NCBI GenBank assembly: GCA_030441535.1
Contig: JAUJFZ010000005.1
Location: forward strand, 186,001 to 250,000
DNA from: Betaproteobacteria bacterium LSUCC0117
Lineage (GTDB): Bacteria; Pseudomonadota; Gammaproteobacteria; Burkholderiales; Burkholderiaceae_C
Direction of reading: 5' to 3'
DNA length: 64,000 nucleotides
A model generated the notes under the pieces. That model was not told where the DNA came from, did not search any database, and saw only the letters and a list, made by a program, of their open reading frames with translations. This document shows, piece after piece, positions 1 through 9,113 of the stretch (position 1 is its first letter; every line of letters begins with the position of its first letter). The position numbers were made by a program, and so were the translations under genes.

Positions 1-653
1 ATCGAGGCCGGTACTTTCAGCCCCGCCATGGGGGGCTCCACCACGATTTCTGCCACACCCTTTTTTCGATTGGGTTTGAACTTCAAGATGACGGACTTGA
101 AGTTGACCATTAAGGCATCGGGTTGCACGTTATAGGGCCTTAAGACCTCGCCATCAAAGTCGCCGGCGCTCGCTTGCGGCAGGTCGAAGGCGCTGTTGTC
201 CAGCACCAGGTTGCCTTTGATGGTGGTGATGCCGCGCGTACTTAGGTTTTGCATGGCCTCTTGCACGCGTTCAATGACGAACTTGGGGTCGCCGCCACCT
301 CGGATGTGCAGGTTGCCGACGAGCTGGTTGCGCTCAATGCGACCGGTGTAATAAAAGTCCGTGAACCACGTGAAGTCACTGCCCAAATGATCTAACGCGG
401 CCGCCGTTGTCAGCAGCTTGGCGATGGAAGCTGGGTTGCGCGCGATCTCGGCATGGGTTCGCAACAGGGGTGACTGAGCGTCGCCCACGGCAACCACCAC
501 GGCACTCACATCTGAAAGCGGCACCTCGGCCTTGTTCAAGTGCGCCGTCACGCTGGCTGGCAGTTCCTCTGATTCAGGTGCCGCATGGGCGGGAAAATGG
601 GTGGCAATCAGTAGCCAACAGCACACAACCGACCACTTGCGAAAAAGGGACAT
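1..653 (-). CDS. dacB: D-alanyl-D-alanine carboxypeptidase/endopeptidase (PBP4, peptidase S13), 5' part only
   Basis: Periplasmic peptidoglycan hydrolase that trims D-Ala-D-Ala ends and cuts peptide cross-links. The reverse complement from an ATG at 653 gives about 217 codons running off the left edge, so the C-terminal half is outside the window. Visible are a hydrophobic signal peptide (about residues 1-24, ending AHA) and the family's catalytic SxxK motif as NPASIAKLLTTAAAL, with Ser76 and Lys79. GNLHIRGGGDPKF and the DNSAFD stretch are also typical of PBP4. It is divergent from tsaB; the 107-base gap between them holds no obvious promoter consensus. Assignment is firm, but function of the full protein cannot be checked here. 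Confidence 0.88.
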   Translation of the reverse strand, partial: MSLFRKWSVVCCWLLIATHFPAHAAPESEELPASVTAHLNKAEVPLSDVSAVVVAVGDAQSPLLRTHAEIARNPASIAKLLTTAAALDHLGSDFTWFTDFYYTGRIERNQLVGNLHIRGGGDPKFVIERVQEAMQNLSTRGITTIKGNLVLDNSAFDLPQASAGDFDGEVLRPYNVQPDALMVNFKSVILKFKPNRKKGVAEIVVEPPMAGLKVPAS

Positions 654-760
654 ATAAACCAATGGTTCCTGGATATCGACGGACGCGCCCGCCGCGCGCC
701 ACACGGGTGTTAATGCTAAATCAAGTCGACGACAATAGGCGCTGTCAAAATCATCACGCT

Positions 761-1573
761 ATGCCTGCTTTGCGCCCTCAACTCACCCTGCCTTACCGTC
801 ACCTATTGGCGATCGACACCAGTACCAATGTGCTTTCGCTGGCCCTCGCAATCAGCGATGGCACGGCGAATGTGAGTGCTTGGGCCATCACCACCACGTC
901 CGGCGCGAGTGGGGCGAAAGCCTCCGCCGGTATGGTGCCTGCCATTCAAAAATTGGTGCGTGATGCGGGCCTTACCTTCACCGATCTGGATGCCGTGGTT
1001 TTCGGGCAAGGACCCGGCGCGTTCACGGGCTTGCGTACCGCGTGTGCGGTGGCGCAGGGTCTGGCGGCGTCAGCGCGCCCGGGGGGTATACCCGTCGTGC
1101 CCGTCAACTCTTTGTTGGCAACTGCACAGGCGGCGCGCGTGGAACAAGCCGATGCGACGGCGCGGCAGTGGACCGCCTGTTTGGATGCGCGCATGGGGGA
1201 AGTTTATGTCGCCCGATACCGCTTTGACGCGGGTTTAACGCCTGTGACCTTGCCCGTCGAGATCGCGGCGTCCGGCCTGATGACGCCGCTGGCTTTGCGC
1301 GAGGCCTTGACGGGCAGTACCGACGGCTTGGCAGGCAACGCGCACGCGGTCTATGCTGACGTGTTGGCGGACTTGCCGGCCGCCCCAGTTTGGGTATCGG
1401 CGACCCCATCGGCCACAGCCCTGTTACACCTCACCCCCGCGCTGTGGGCTGCCGGTGCGGCGGTGCCAGCCGCCGCCGCCATGCCACTGTATGTGAGAGA
1501 CAAGGTGGCGCAAACCACCGCAGAGCGAGTAGCGGCCAAGCGTGCGTCAACCGTCGATCCTACCCATGGTTGA
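761..1573 (+). CDS. tsaB: tRNA threonylcarbamoyladenosine biosynthesis protein TsaB
   Basis: Non-catalytic partner of TsaD in the complex that puts threonylcarbamoyl on A37 of ANN-decoding tRNAs. The protein (270 aa) has the ASKHA-type start HLLAIDTSTNVLSLAL near residues 14-29 and the hallmark GPGAFTGLR at about 84-92. The reading frame stays open back to about 407, but that part would lie antisense inside the PBP4 gene, so the ATG at 761, which puts the first beta strand some 14 residues in, is chosen. It overlaps the rimI start, an arrangement common in proteobacteria, where TsaB and RimI are often neighbours. It is slightly longer than most TsaB proteins. Confidence 0.9.
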   Translation: MPALRPQLTLPYRHLLAIDTSTNVLSLALAISDGTANVSAWAITTTSGASGAKASAGMVPAIQKLVRDAGLTFTDLDAVVFGQGPGAFTGLRTACAVAQGLAASARPGGIPVVPVNSLLATAQAARVEQADATARQWTACLDARMGEVYVARYRFDAGLTPVTLPVEIAASGLMTPLALREALTGSTDGLAGNAHAVYADVLADLPAAPVWVSATPSATALLHLTPALWAAGAAVPAAAAMPLYVRDKVAQTTAERVAAKRASTVDPTHG

Positions 1574-2078
1574 TCCGGCAACGCGTTTGGTGCAATTCAC
1601 ACCCATTGTGGCGGCTGACGTGGCCATGATCGCTGAGTTGGAAAAGGTGGCCTATGCCCACCCCTGGACCGCAGGCAACCTGTTGGATGCGGTTCACCAC
1701 CTGAACCATGCGCAGTTGCTCGTGTGCGAACCGGCGCCCACCGATGTTTCCCCCTGGCGCAATGCGGACGGGCACCTCATCATTGGGTACTTCGTTGCCA
1801 TGCAAGCGGTTGACGAGGTGCATTTGCTGAACATCACGGTCGCTCCCTTGTTTCGGCGTCAGGGCTGGGCCCAACTGATGCTGTCGGCGCTGGCGACATG
1901 GGCTGCGGGACGCCAAGCCACGTCGCTGTGGTTGGAGGTGCGAGAGAGCAACCACGGTGCGCTGGCACTCTATGAGCACGTGGGTTTCAAGCGCGTGGCG
2001 GTGCGCAAGCGTTACTACCCACTGAAGACCAATCAACGGGAAGACGCGGTGGTGATGCAGTTAACATTGAACCCATGA
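1566..2078 (+). CDS. rimI: Ribosomal protein S18-alanine N-acetyltransferase RimI
   Basis: GNAT-family acetyltransferase, known in the family for acetylating the N-terminal Ala of ribosomal protein S18. The acetyl-CoA pyrophosphate loop is visible as TVAPLFRRQGWAQLML (R-x-x-G-x-A type), followed by the C-terminal ALYEHVGFKRVAVRKRYY element typical of RimI. I use the ATG at 1566, overlapping the end of tsaB (170 aa); an in-frame start at 1542 adds eight residues. The middle part (about residues 58-75) carries a short insertion relative to the E. coli protein. Its stop overlaps the next gene by ATGA, so the genes are probably translationally coupled. Confidence 0.85.
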   Translation: MVDPATRLVQFTPIVAADVAMIAELEKVAYAHPWTAGNLLDAVHHLNHAQLLVCEPAPTDVSPWRNADGHLIIGYFVAMQAVDEVHLLNITVAPLFRRQGWAQLMLSALATWAAGRQATSLWLEVRESNHGALALYEHVGFKRVAVRKRYYPLKTNQREDAVVMQLTLNP

Positions 2079-2968
2079 GCAACCCGCCGCCCGTCAAAAC
2101 CCCTCGTCTGCAGGACACCTTGCAGCTCGACCGCCGTGCCCGTGCCATGCTCAAAGCCATGGGGATTCAGTGGTTCTGGCCCAGCGCCCCGTCCTCGGCT
2201 GCCGTCGCTGCCCCGCCCGCCCCTGCACCTGCTGCTGCGCCTGCGCCGGTGTCTGAGCCGACCGTCTACGCACCCGTAGCGACGGCTGCACGCGCTTCGG
2301 TACCGCCTTTGCGCCCGATCGAAACCGCCTTGGAGCCCATGCGCGAGGCCCCACCCACCTCGACCCGCGCCCCCGTCTCGGTCGATGGGTTGTCCTGGGA
2401 AACGTTGGCGACGCAGGTCGCCAGTTGTCAGTCATGCGGTTTGTGCGAGGGCCGCAGTGGCAGTGTCTCCGGATGGGGCGCACCCACGGCCAAATGGGTG
2501 TTCGTGGCGGACCATTTACCGTCAACCGAAACCAACCACGCGCCGGTAGGGCCTTCGGAACTCACCTTGTTTGAGGCGATTTGCCAAGCCATGTCGCTGG
2601 CACCTGCCGATGTCTATCTCACCTCGCTGACCAAGTGCCGTGCGGCGCCCGGCATGGCGCCCACCTCGGCGGATGTGGCGCAGTGTCTGCCTTACTTACA
2701 CGCCCAATTGGCGTGGTTGCAGCCACAAATGATTGTGGCCATGGGCTTGCCAGTTGCGCAGGCGTTACTGCCAGTGCAGCGCACTCAGGGGCGCGCATTG
2801 GGGCAGTTACGTGGTCAAGTACACCCCTCGGGTTTGCCCGCAGCGACGCCGGTGGTGGTCACCTACCCGCTCTCAGCCTTGTTGCGCAGTTCGCAAGAAA
2901 AGCCGAAGACTTGGGCTGATCTGTGCCTGGCCATTGCTGAGGTGGACGCCCGTGCGCCTAGTAGTTGA
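2075..2968 (+). CDS. Uracil-DNA glycosylase family 4/5-like Fe-S protein with degenerate motif 1
   Basis: Member of the UDG superfamily with a [4Fe-4S] cluster. After a low-complexity Pro/Ala-rich N-terminal region (about residues 40-60) the glycosylase domain starts near 108. Cluster cysteines can be placed at C118/C121 (CQSCGLC), C188 (TSLTKCRAAPG) and C204 (AQCLPYL), which is the family 4 pattern. The catalytic loop that reads GEAPG or GEGPG in active family 4 enzymes is here VADHLPSTE (about 144-152), and motif 2 is H250-P-S. The Fe-S fold is clear, but uracil excision by this protein is uncertain. It overlaps rimI (ATGA) and the following gene by 17 bases, so it is in the same transcription unit. 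Confidence 0.72.
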   Translation: MSNPPPVKTPRLQDTLQLDRRARAMLKAMGIQWFWPSAPSSAAVAAPPAPAPAAAPAPVSEPTVYAPVATAARASVPPLRPIETALEPMREAPPTSTRAPVSVDGLSWETLATQVASCQSCGLCEGRSGSVSGWGAPTAKWVFVADHLPSTETNHAPVGPSELTLFEAICQAMSLAPADVYLTSLTKCRAAPGMAPTSADVAQCLPYLHAQLAWLQPQMIVAMGLPVAQALLPVQRTQGRALGQLRGQVHPSGLPAATPVVVTYPLSALLRSSQEKPKTWADLCLAIAEVDARAPSS

Positions 2969-3965
2969 TACGGCGACCTGGACGCAAGCGCCACAAGCCT
3001 GGCGTGATTTGTGGTGGTTGGTAACGGCACCTCGCTTTTGGCCTTGGGACTTGGAGGCAGATGCCGGGGTGTTTGGCCATCGTTTGTGGTCTCCCAAGCA
3101 AGACGCGGTTGTCCAAGATTGGTTGTTGGCACAAGCGCGCGCGCCCGGTGCGCTGCTCTCCGCTGTGAATCGCATGGCCTCGCCAGAGCAACCCGATACC
3201 GACTATCTGTCAGTCGCACAGCCCCTGCGTTTGGGCCGCTTGGCAGAGGCGCTCTTTGGATTCTTCATTCAGCACAGCCCCGCCGTGCAGTGGTTGGCCA
3301 GTGGGGTGCCGGTGTTCGAGCAGCCGTCGCCCGGTGTCAATGGCCGCCAGCAACGGGGCGAGTTGGATGCGCTATGGCGCGATGACACCGGGCATTTGGT
3401 TCATGCGGAATTGGCGGTGAAGTTTTACGCTTTGGCCCACCCCAGCACGCCCGCTGGTCAGGCGATTGGTCCTGATGGCGTTGAAAATTGGCAGCACAAG
3501 TTGGACAAGCTCTGCCACCGCCAGCTCCAGCACCCCCTGCCAGTACCGTGGGATCAAGCGCCCGTAAAACGCTTGGCACATGTTCGGGGTCGCTGGTTTT
3601 TACCGGGTGACGACGCCGTCGCAACCGATTGGCGTCAACGCGCGCCCGACACCGAGCGATTTGGACCTCGGTTGTCACGCGCACAACTGGCCTCGCGCCC
3701 CTTTCCATTGGGTTGCCGGGTTCGTTTTTTGAGGCGATTAGAGTGGCTAGGCCCCGTCGCGCAAACCACGGATGCGGCGCTGGTGGCGCCCAATGCGCAG
3801 GGCTTGCTAGATGTGCCACGGCTGGTGGCAGAGGCGCCCGTACACAGTCACGAGCGGGTACAAATGTTGGGCGTGTTTGCACCGGATGCCAGCGGCGTTT
3901 GGTTGGAGCAGTGGCGGGCTTGGATCGACCCTGAGCGACCGGCAGAACCTACAATAGCGGCATGA
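2952..3965 (+). CDS. DUF1853 family protein
   Basis: Conserved protein of unknown function. Typical DUF1853 features are visible: LRLGRLAEALFGFFIQHS near the first third, then GELDALWRDDTGHLVHAELA with VKFYA (an acidic, nuclease-like E-x-D...E-x-A-x-K arrangement), and CRVRFLRRLEWLGP near the end. That core pattern resembles the PD-(D/E)xK nuclease fold, which is my inference only. The start is taken as the GTG at 2952 (337 aa), overlapping the glycosylase gene by 17 bases; further upstream codons lie wholly inside that gene. The stop overlaps pyrF by ATGA. Pairing with a DNA-repair-type Fe-S protein hints at a nucleic-acid role but does not prove it. Confidence 0.7.
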   Translation: MRLVVDTATWTQAPQAWRDLWWLVTAPRFWPWDLEADAGVFGHRLWSPKQDAVVQDWLLAQARAPGALLSAVNRMASPEQPDTDYLSVAQPLRLGRLAEALFGFFIQHSPAVQWLASGVPVFEQPSPGVNGRQQRGELDALWRDDTGHLVHAELAVKFYALAHPSTPAGQAIGPDGVENWQHKLDKLCHRQLQHPLPVPWDQAPVKRLAHVRGRWFLPGDDAVATDWRQRAPDTERFGPRLSRAQLASRPFPLGCRVRFLRRLEWLGPVAQTTDAALVAPNAQGLLDVPRLVAEAPVHSHERVQMLGVFAPDASGVWLEQWRAWIDPERPAEPTIAA

Positions 3966-4801
3966 CTTTTCTAGATCTATTGAAGGCCGCGCAGGTACAA
4001 AACGAGTCGATGCTGTGCGTCGGTTTAGATCCTGACATGGCAAAACTACCCGCCCATTTGCCCAAAAACCGCCAGGCGGTTTTTGACTTCTGTGCCTCAA
4101 TCGTTGATTTCACAGCCGATCTGGTTTGCAGCTTCAAGCCACAAATCGCGTACTTCGCGGCCATGGGTGCGGAAGCAGAATTGGAGCGCTTGGTTCGACA
4201 CATTCGCGATGTTGCGCCGCAGGTGCCCGTGATTTTGGACGCAAAGCGCGGCGACATCGGCAGTACGGCTGAGCAATACGCAGTCGAGGCGTTTGAGCGT
4301 TACGGCGCCGATGCGGTGACGCTCTCGCCCTTCATGGGTCGTGATTCGGTTACACCCTATTTGAAGTACAAAGACAAAGGCGTATTTTTGTTATGTCGCA
4401 CCAGCAACCCCGGCGGTGATGACTTGCAAAACCAACGCTTGTTGGACGAGCCGCAACACCCCCGTTTATTCGAGCACGTGGCACAACTCGCGGACGGTCC
4501 GTGGCTAGATGGTGGACCGGTGGGTCAGATTGGCTTGGTGGTGGGCGCAACCTACCCTGAGGAAATTCGCCGCGTTCGCGCCTTGGCCCCGACGGCGCCG
4601 TTGTTGATACCGGGCGTTGGTGCGCAGGGTGGTGATGCGGTCGCCACCATACAAGCCGGTGCCACCGACGACGGTTTGGTTGTGGTCAACTCCAGCCGTG
4701 CCGTGATCTACGCCAGCAATGGCGAGGATTTTGCAAAGGCCGCCAAGCGCGTGGCTTTGGAGACACGCGACGTGCTAAACGCCGCGCGCGTGACGAACTA
4801 G
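3962..4801 (+). CDS. pyrF: Orotidine 5'-phosphate decarboxylase, long (type 2) form
   Basis: Last step of UMP synthesis: decarboxylates OMP to UMP. The 279 aa product carries the catalytic Lys-Asp motif VILDAKRGDIGSTA (about residues 89-102), CVGLDPD near the N-terminus and LLIPGVGAQGGD near the phosphate-binding end. Length and the DAKRGDIGSTA form assign it to the longer type 2 subfamily found in beta-proteobacteria and mycobacteria. The ATG overlaps the stop of the DUF1853 gene by 4 bases. It is convergent with uvrA with only 24 bases between stops, where I see no terminator hairpin. Confidence 0.95.
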   Translation: MTFLDLLKAAQVQNESMLCVGLDPDMAKLPAHLPKNRQAVFDFCASIVDFTADLVCSFKPQIAYFAAMGAEAELERLVRHIRDVAPQVPVILDAKRGDIGSTAEQYAVEAFERYGADAVTLSPFMGRDSVTPYLKYKDKGVFLLCRTSNPGGDDLQNQRLLDEPQHPRLFEHVAQLADGPWLDGGPVGQIGLVVGATYPEEIRRVRALAPTAPLLIPGVGAQGGDAVATIQAGATDDGLVVVNSSRAVIYASNGEDFAKAAKRVALETRDVLNAARVTN

Positions 4802-4825
4802 ATCTGGCGCTGGTAACGCCGATCT

Positions 4826-7711
4826 TTAATGGGCGCGTAGCAAGCGCCCCAAATAGCGACCCGTGTGACTCTCTTCGATCGCAGCGACCGTTTCGGGTGT
4901 GCCCTGAGCGACCACACGCCCGCCGCCCGCACCGCCTTCGGGGCCTATATCGATCAGCCAGTCAGCCGTTTTAATGACGTCGAGGTTGTGCTCGATCACC
5001 ACAATCGTGTTTCCAGCGTCGCGCAGTTGCGTGAGGACGCGCAACAGCAACTCGATATCGGCGAAGTGCAAACCGGTGGTCGGCTCGTCGAGAATGTAAA
5101 TCGTGCGGCCTGTATCGCGCTTCGATAACTCCAGCGCCAGTTTGATCCGCTGGGCTTCGCCGCCCGACAGCGTCGTCGCGCTTTGACCGAGCTTGATATA
5201 GCTGAGACCAACATCCATGAGGGTTTGCAACTTGCGGTGGATGTTGGGTACCGCGTCAAAAAACGCCAATGCCTGCTCGACTGTCATGCCCAAGATGTCG
5301 GCGATGTTCTTGCCTTTGTACTGAACCTCTAGCGTCTCGCGGTTGTAGCGCTTACCAAAGCAGACATCGCAAGGCACGTACACGTCAGGCAGAAAGTGCA
5401 TTTCGACCTTGACCACCCCATCGCCCTGACAGGCTTCGCAGCGGCCTCCCGCCACGTTGAACGAGAAACGACCGGGGCCGTACCCGCGCTCGCGTGCGGT
5501 GTTGGTCTCGGTCATGAGCTCTCGGATATGGGTAAACATGCCCGTGTAGGTGGCGGGGTTGGAGCGCGGTGTGCGGCCAATCGGTGACTGATCGACGTTG
5601 ATAACTTTGTCGACCAGTGACATGCCAACCACCTCGTCGCAGGGCGCGGGCACTTCGTTGGCACGGTAAAGGTGACGCGCCAAACTGGCGTAAAGCGTCT
5701 CGTTGACCAGAGTGGATTTGCCTGAACCCGATACGCCGGTCACGCAGGTCAACAGGCCCAATGGGAACTCAACCGAGACATTTTTAAGGTTGTTACCCGT
5801 GGCGTTGATCACGGCGATGCTTTCGCGTTTACCCCGCACCAAGCGGTTTGTGGGTACCTCGATTTTTCGAGTCCCGGTCAGGTACTGCCCCGTCAGCGAT
5901 GCGGGGTTATTCGCGACAGCGGTGGGCGTTCCGACGGCCATGACACGGCCCCCATGCACACCGGCACCAGGGCCCATGTCGACCACGTAGTCAGCGTCTC
6001 GGATCATGTCCTCATCGTGCTCGACCACCAGAACCGTGTTGCCGAGATCGCGCAAATGCTTGAGGGTACCGATGAGCCGGTCGTTGTCCCGTTGATGCAG
6101 GCCAATGCTGGGTTCGTCGAGTACGTACATGACGCCCGTGAGGCCCGAGCCAATTTGACTGGCCAAGCGAATGCGCTGGGCCTCGCCGCCAGAGAGCGTG
6201 TCGGCGCTGCGTTCGAGGCTCAGATAGTTCAAGCCGACGTCGTTCAGGAACTTTAACCGAGAGCCGATTTCCCGGACGACCTTGTCAGCAATGTCCGCTT
6301 TGGCGCCTCGCAAAATCAGGTCTTGAAAATAACGCTGTGCCTCACCCAACGTGACATGGCTGATGTCAAAAATAGCGCGGCGCTGCTCGCCTTCACCCAT
6401 GAAAACATGACGGGCTTCGCGCCGAAGTCGGGTGCCTTTGCAGTCGGGGCAAGCTTGTGTCGAGCGGTAGCGGTTGAGCTCCTCGCGCACGGCGCTGGAC
6501 TCGGTCTCGCGCAGCCGACGCTCAAAGTTGGGGATAACGCCCTCGAAGGGGTGCTTCTTTGTGACCTTGCGTCCGCCCGACTCCCCGGAGCCCATGAAGT
6601 AACTGAACTTAATCGCCTCGTCGCCTGAACCGTCCAAAATCACCGCTTGTGTCGTGGCTGGCAACTCCTCAAACGGGGTGTCGATATCGAAGCCGTAGTG
6701 AGCGGCCAGTGACTCCAAAATGCTGAAGTAGTGCTCGTTGCGGCGGTCCCATCCTTTGATGGCGCCACTGGCCAAGCTGAGGCTGGGAAATGCGACCACC
6801 CGGTTCCGGTCGAACACATCGGTATGACCCAAGCCATCACAACTGGGGCACGCCCCTAAAGGTGAGTTGAACGAGAACAAGCGGGGCTCTAATTCACTCA
6901 GTGAGTAGGTGCAGGCGGGGCAGGCATAGAGGGCACTGAACAAATGCGGTTCGCCGGTGTCCATTTCCATGGCGATGGCGCGTTGGTCGGCCAAGCGCAG
7001 TGCCGCTTCAAAGCTTTCAGCCAAGCGTTGTTTGAGGTCTGCGCGCACTTTGAGGCGGTCGACGACCACGTCGATATCGTGTTTTTCGTTTTTCTTCAGC
7101 TCTGGCAGGGCGTCGGCGTCAACGACCACGCCATCAACCCGAAAACGAACATAGCCTTTGGCTTGCATTTGCGCGAACAGGTCGACAAATTCGCCCTTCT
7201 TCTCGCGCGCGACGGGCGCCAAGATCATGATCTTGGTGTCCTCAGGCAGCGCCAACACCGCGTCGACCATTTGGCTCACACTCTGCGCCTGCAAAGGTAG
7301 GTCGTGGTCGGGGCAGTGTGGTGTGCCTGCGCGGGCGTACAGCAGTCGCAGGTAATCGTGAATTTCGGTCACGGTACCCACGGTCGAGCGGGGGTTGTGG
7401 CTGGTGGCCTTTTGTTCGATGGCGATCGCCGGGGACAAGCCCTCGATGAGGTCGACATCGGGCTTATCCATCATGTGCAAAAACTGGCGCGCATAGGTCG
7501 ACAAACTTTCGACATAGCGACGCTGGCCTTCCGCGTAAAGCGTGTCAAAGGCCAAACTTGACTTACCCGACCCGCTGATGCCCGTGATCACGACCAGTTG
7601 GTCACGCGGCAGGTCGACGTCAATGTTTTTTAAGTTGTGGGTGCGTGCACCGCGGACGGCGATGGCGCGGGCCGGTTGTTGCGCGGTGTTTGCCGTATCG
7701 GCATCCAACAT
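4826..7711 (-). CDS. uvrA: Excinuclease ABC subunit A
   Basis: DNA-damage recognition ATPase of nucleotide excision repair. Two ABC modules are visible: Walker A loops GISGSGKSSLAFDTLYAEGQ and GVSGSGKSTLVNETLY, and signature/Walker B runs LSGGEAQRIRLASQIG with LDEPSIGLHQRDN and LSGGEAQRIKLALELS with LDEPTTGLH. Zinc-finger cysteines appear as CPAC...CPSC and CEAC...CDVC. The frame is open 64 codons further upstream (to 7903), but family alignment begins at IAVRGARTHNLKN, so I take the ATG at 7711 (961 aa); an ATG at 7783 and a GTG at 7750 are possible alternatives and no start has a convincing Shine-Dalgarno. It is divergent from the MFS gene at 7868. Confidence 0.95.
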   Translation of the reverse strand: MLDADTANTAQQPARAIAVRGARTHNLKNIDVDLPRDQLVVITGISGSGKSSLAFDTLYAEGQRRYVESLSTYARQFLHMMDKPDVDLIEGLSPAIAIEQKATSHNPRSTVGTVTEIHDYLRLLYARAGTPHCPDHDLPLQAQSVSQMVDAVLALPEDTKIMILAPVAREKKGEFVDLFAQMQAKGYVRFRVDGVVVDADALPELKKNEKHDIDVVVDRLKVRADLKQRLAESFEAALRLADQRAIAMEMDTGEPHLFSALYACPACTYSLSELEPRLFSFNSPLGACPSCDGLGHTDVFDRNRVVAFPSLSLASGAIKGWDRRNEHYFSILESLAAHYGFDIDTPFEELPATTQAVILDGSGDEAIKFSYFMGSGESGGRKVTKKHPFEGVIPNFERRLRETESSAVREELNRYRSTQACPDCKGTRLRREARHVFMGEGEQRRAIFDISHVTLGEAQRYFQDLILRGAKADIADKVVREIGSRLKFLNDVGLNYLSLERSADTLSGGEAQRIRLASQIGSGLTGVMYVLDEPSIGLHQRDNDRLIGTLKHLRDLGNTVLVVEHDEDMIRDADYVVDMGPGAGVHGGRVMAVGTPTAVANNPASLTGQYLTGTRKIEVPTNRLVRGKRESIAVINATGNNLKNVSVEFPLGLLTCVTGVSGSGKSTLVNETLYASLARHLYRANEVPAPCDEVVGMSLVDKVINVDQSPIGRTPRSNPATYTGMFTHIRELMTETNTARERGYGPGRFSFNVAGGRCEACQGDGVVKVEMHFLPDVYVPCDVCFGKRYNRETLEVQYKGKNIADILGMTVEQALAFFDAVPNIHRKLQTLMDVGLSYIKLGQSATTLSGGEAQRIKLALELSKRDTGRTIYILDEPTTGLHFADIELLLRVLTQLRDAGNTIVVIEHNLDVIKTADWLIDIGPEGGAGGGRVVAQGTPETVAAIEESHTGRYLGRLLRAH

Positions 7712-7867
7712 CGCTTCAAGTGCAGCAGCAGAGGGAGAAAGGTGATTCACAAGCCAAAATTCACGAAAAGGGCAACCCAACATGATAAACCGCTCTGGAG
7801 ACAATTGCCATAATGGCGGGCTACGGCTGCCTGTTGCGGCCGTTCTCCCGCCCCTTAGGGTCAGACC

Positions 7868-9106
7868 ATGTCTTTTGTGACCAACGCCCCCGCTGATGCC
7901 CATACGATGACGCCGCTCGAGCGACGTGCCAGCGCGTCTTTGGCCAGCCTATTTGCGCTGCGGGTATTGGGGCTGTTTTTGGTGTTGCCGGTGTTTGCGT
8001 TGGAGGCCTCACGTTACCCCGGTGGTGCTGATGCGGCACAAGTGGGCTTGGCCTTTGGCATTTACGGCTTGGCGCAGGCTTGCTTGCAAATCCCGTTTGG
8101 GCTGGCAGCCGATCGATGGGGTCGCAAACCAGTCATCGTATTTGGTCTGCTGTTGTTCGCGCTGGGCAGCCTGTGGGCGGCCGTTGCCACGGACCTTGAA
8201 ACCTTGCTTATGGCCCGTGCACTGCAAGGCAGCGGTGCCATTTCGGCCGCGGTCACCGCGTTGTTAGCCGACCTCACCCGCAATACCGTTCGGACCAAGG
8301 GGATTGCCCTGGTGGGGGTGAGTATCTCTGTGATGTTTGTGCTGTCCTTGGTCGTCGCGCCGGGCCTCAACGCCGTGATTGGCTTGCCGGGCCTGTTTGC
8401 CTTTACTGCGGGACTGGCGGGCCTGGGTGTTGTTGCGGTGCTGTGGTGGGTGCCTCGCGCGCCACCATTGAAGCAGCGTGTTGACCCCTTGAATGGCTTG
8501 CGCGCCGTCCTGCAAAACCCCCAGTTGCTGCGCTTGAATTTTGGTGTGTTCAGTTTGCATACGATCCAGTTGGCGATGTGGATGGTCATTCCTGATTTGT
8601 TGGTACGTGCCGGGTTGATCAAGGTCGCGCATTGGCAGGTCTATTTGCCTGCGGTGGTGGGGTCACTGGTGGTGTTGGGCGGTGTGTTGTTCCGGTTGGA
8701 GCGACGGGGCTACTTACGCGGCGCCTTGCTCACAGCGGTCGTGTGCTTGCTGTTAGCGCAGGTGGGTTTTTATGCCTATTTACACACCGGTGCGACGGCC
8801 ACATGGGGGTATCTATCGGGGCTCGCGATCATTGGGTTTTTGTTATTTTTGTTTTTCATCGGCTTCAACGCCATGGAGGCGAGCCAGCCCAGTTTGGTCT
8901 CGAAATTTGTCGTACCCGAGCACCGAGGTGCTGCGTTAGGCGTCTTTAATACCGCGCAGAGTCTGGGCTTCTTTGTGGGTGGTGCGGCTGGGGGCTGGTT
9001 GTTGCAGAACACCAGCGCGCCCGTTGTTTTTGCCACTTGCGCCGGCTGGCTCTTGGTGTGGGCGTTGTTTATTCGCGGTTTGAAGCCGCAACAGGCCATC
9101 TACTAA
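7868..9106 (+). CDS. MFS transporter (YajR-like core)
   Basis: Twelve-helix major facilitator of the inner membrane, 412 aa. The MFS loop 2-3 motif is clear as GLAADRWGRKPVIVFG (about residues 79-94) and a second half begins with a new helix set after the central loop PPLKQRVDPLNGLR. Sequence style resembles YajR-type drug/H+ antiporters, but the extra C-terminal ferredoxin-like domain of YajR is absent. Substrate cannot be assigned. The place between uvrA and ssb is the common order in Burkholderiales and Neisseriales. A short AGGG precedes the ATG. It converges with the ClC gene with 7 bases between stops. Confidence 0.82.
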   Translation: MSFVTNAPADAHTMTPLERRASASLASLFALRVLGLFLVLPVFALEASRYPGGADAAQVGLAFGIYGLAQACLQIPFGLAADRWGRKPVIVFGLLLFALGSLWAAVATDLETLLMARALQGSGAISAAVTALLADLTRNTVRTKGIALVGVSISVMFVLSLVVAPGLNAVIGLPGLFAFTAGLAGLGVVAVLWWVPRAPPLKQRVDPLNGLRAVLQNPQLLRLNFGVFSLHTIQLAMWMVIPDLLVRAGLIKVAHWQVYLPAVVGSLVVLGGVLFRLERRGYLRGALLTAVVCLLLAQVGFYAYLHTGATATWGYLSGLAIIGFLLFLFFIGFNAMEASQPSLVSKFVVPEHRGAALGVFNTAQSLGFFVGGAAGGWLLQNTSAPVVFATCAGWLLVWALFIRGLKPQQAIY

Positions 9107-9113
9107 AGCGGCA

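Noticed and set aside
407..760. Long N-terminal extension of tsaB
   Set aside because: It lies antisense over the PBP4 signal-peptide region and has no family similarity; the ATG at 761 fits the TsaB fold.
7712..7903. N-terminal extension of uvrA beyond 7711
   Set aside because: Family alignment begins after 7711, the extension has no ribosome site and it would run over the start of the divergent MFS gene.
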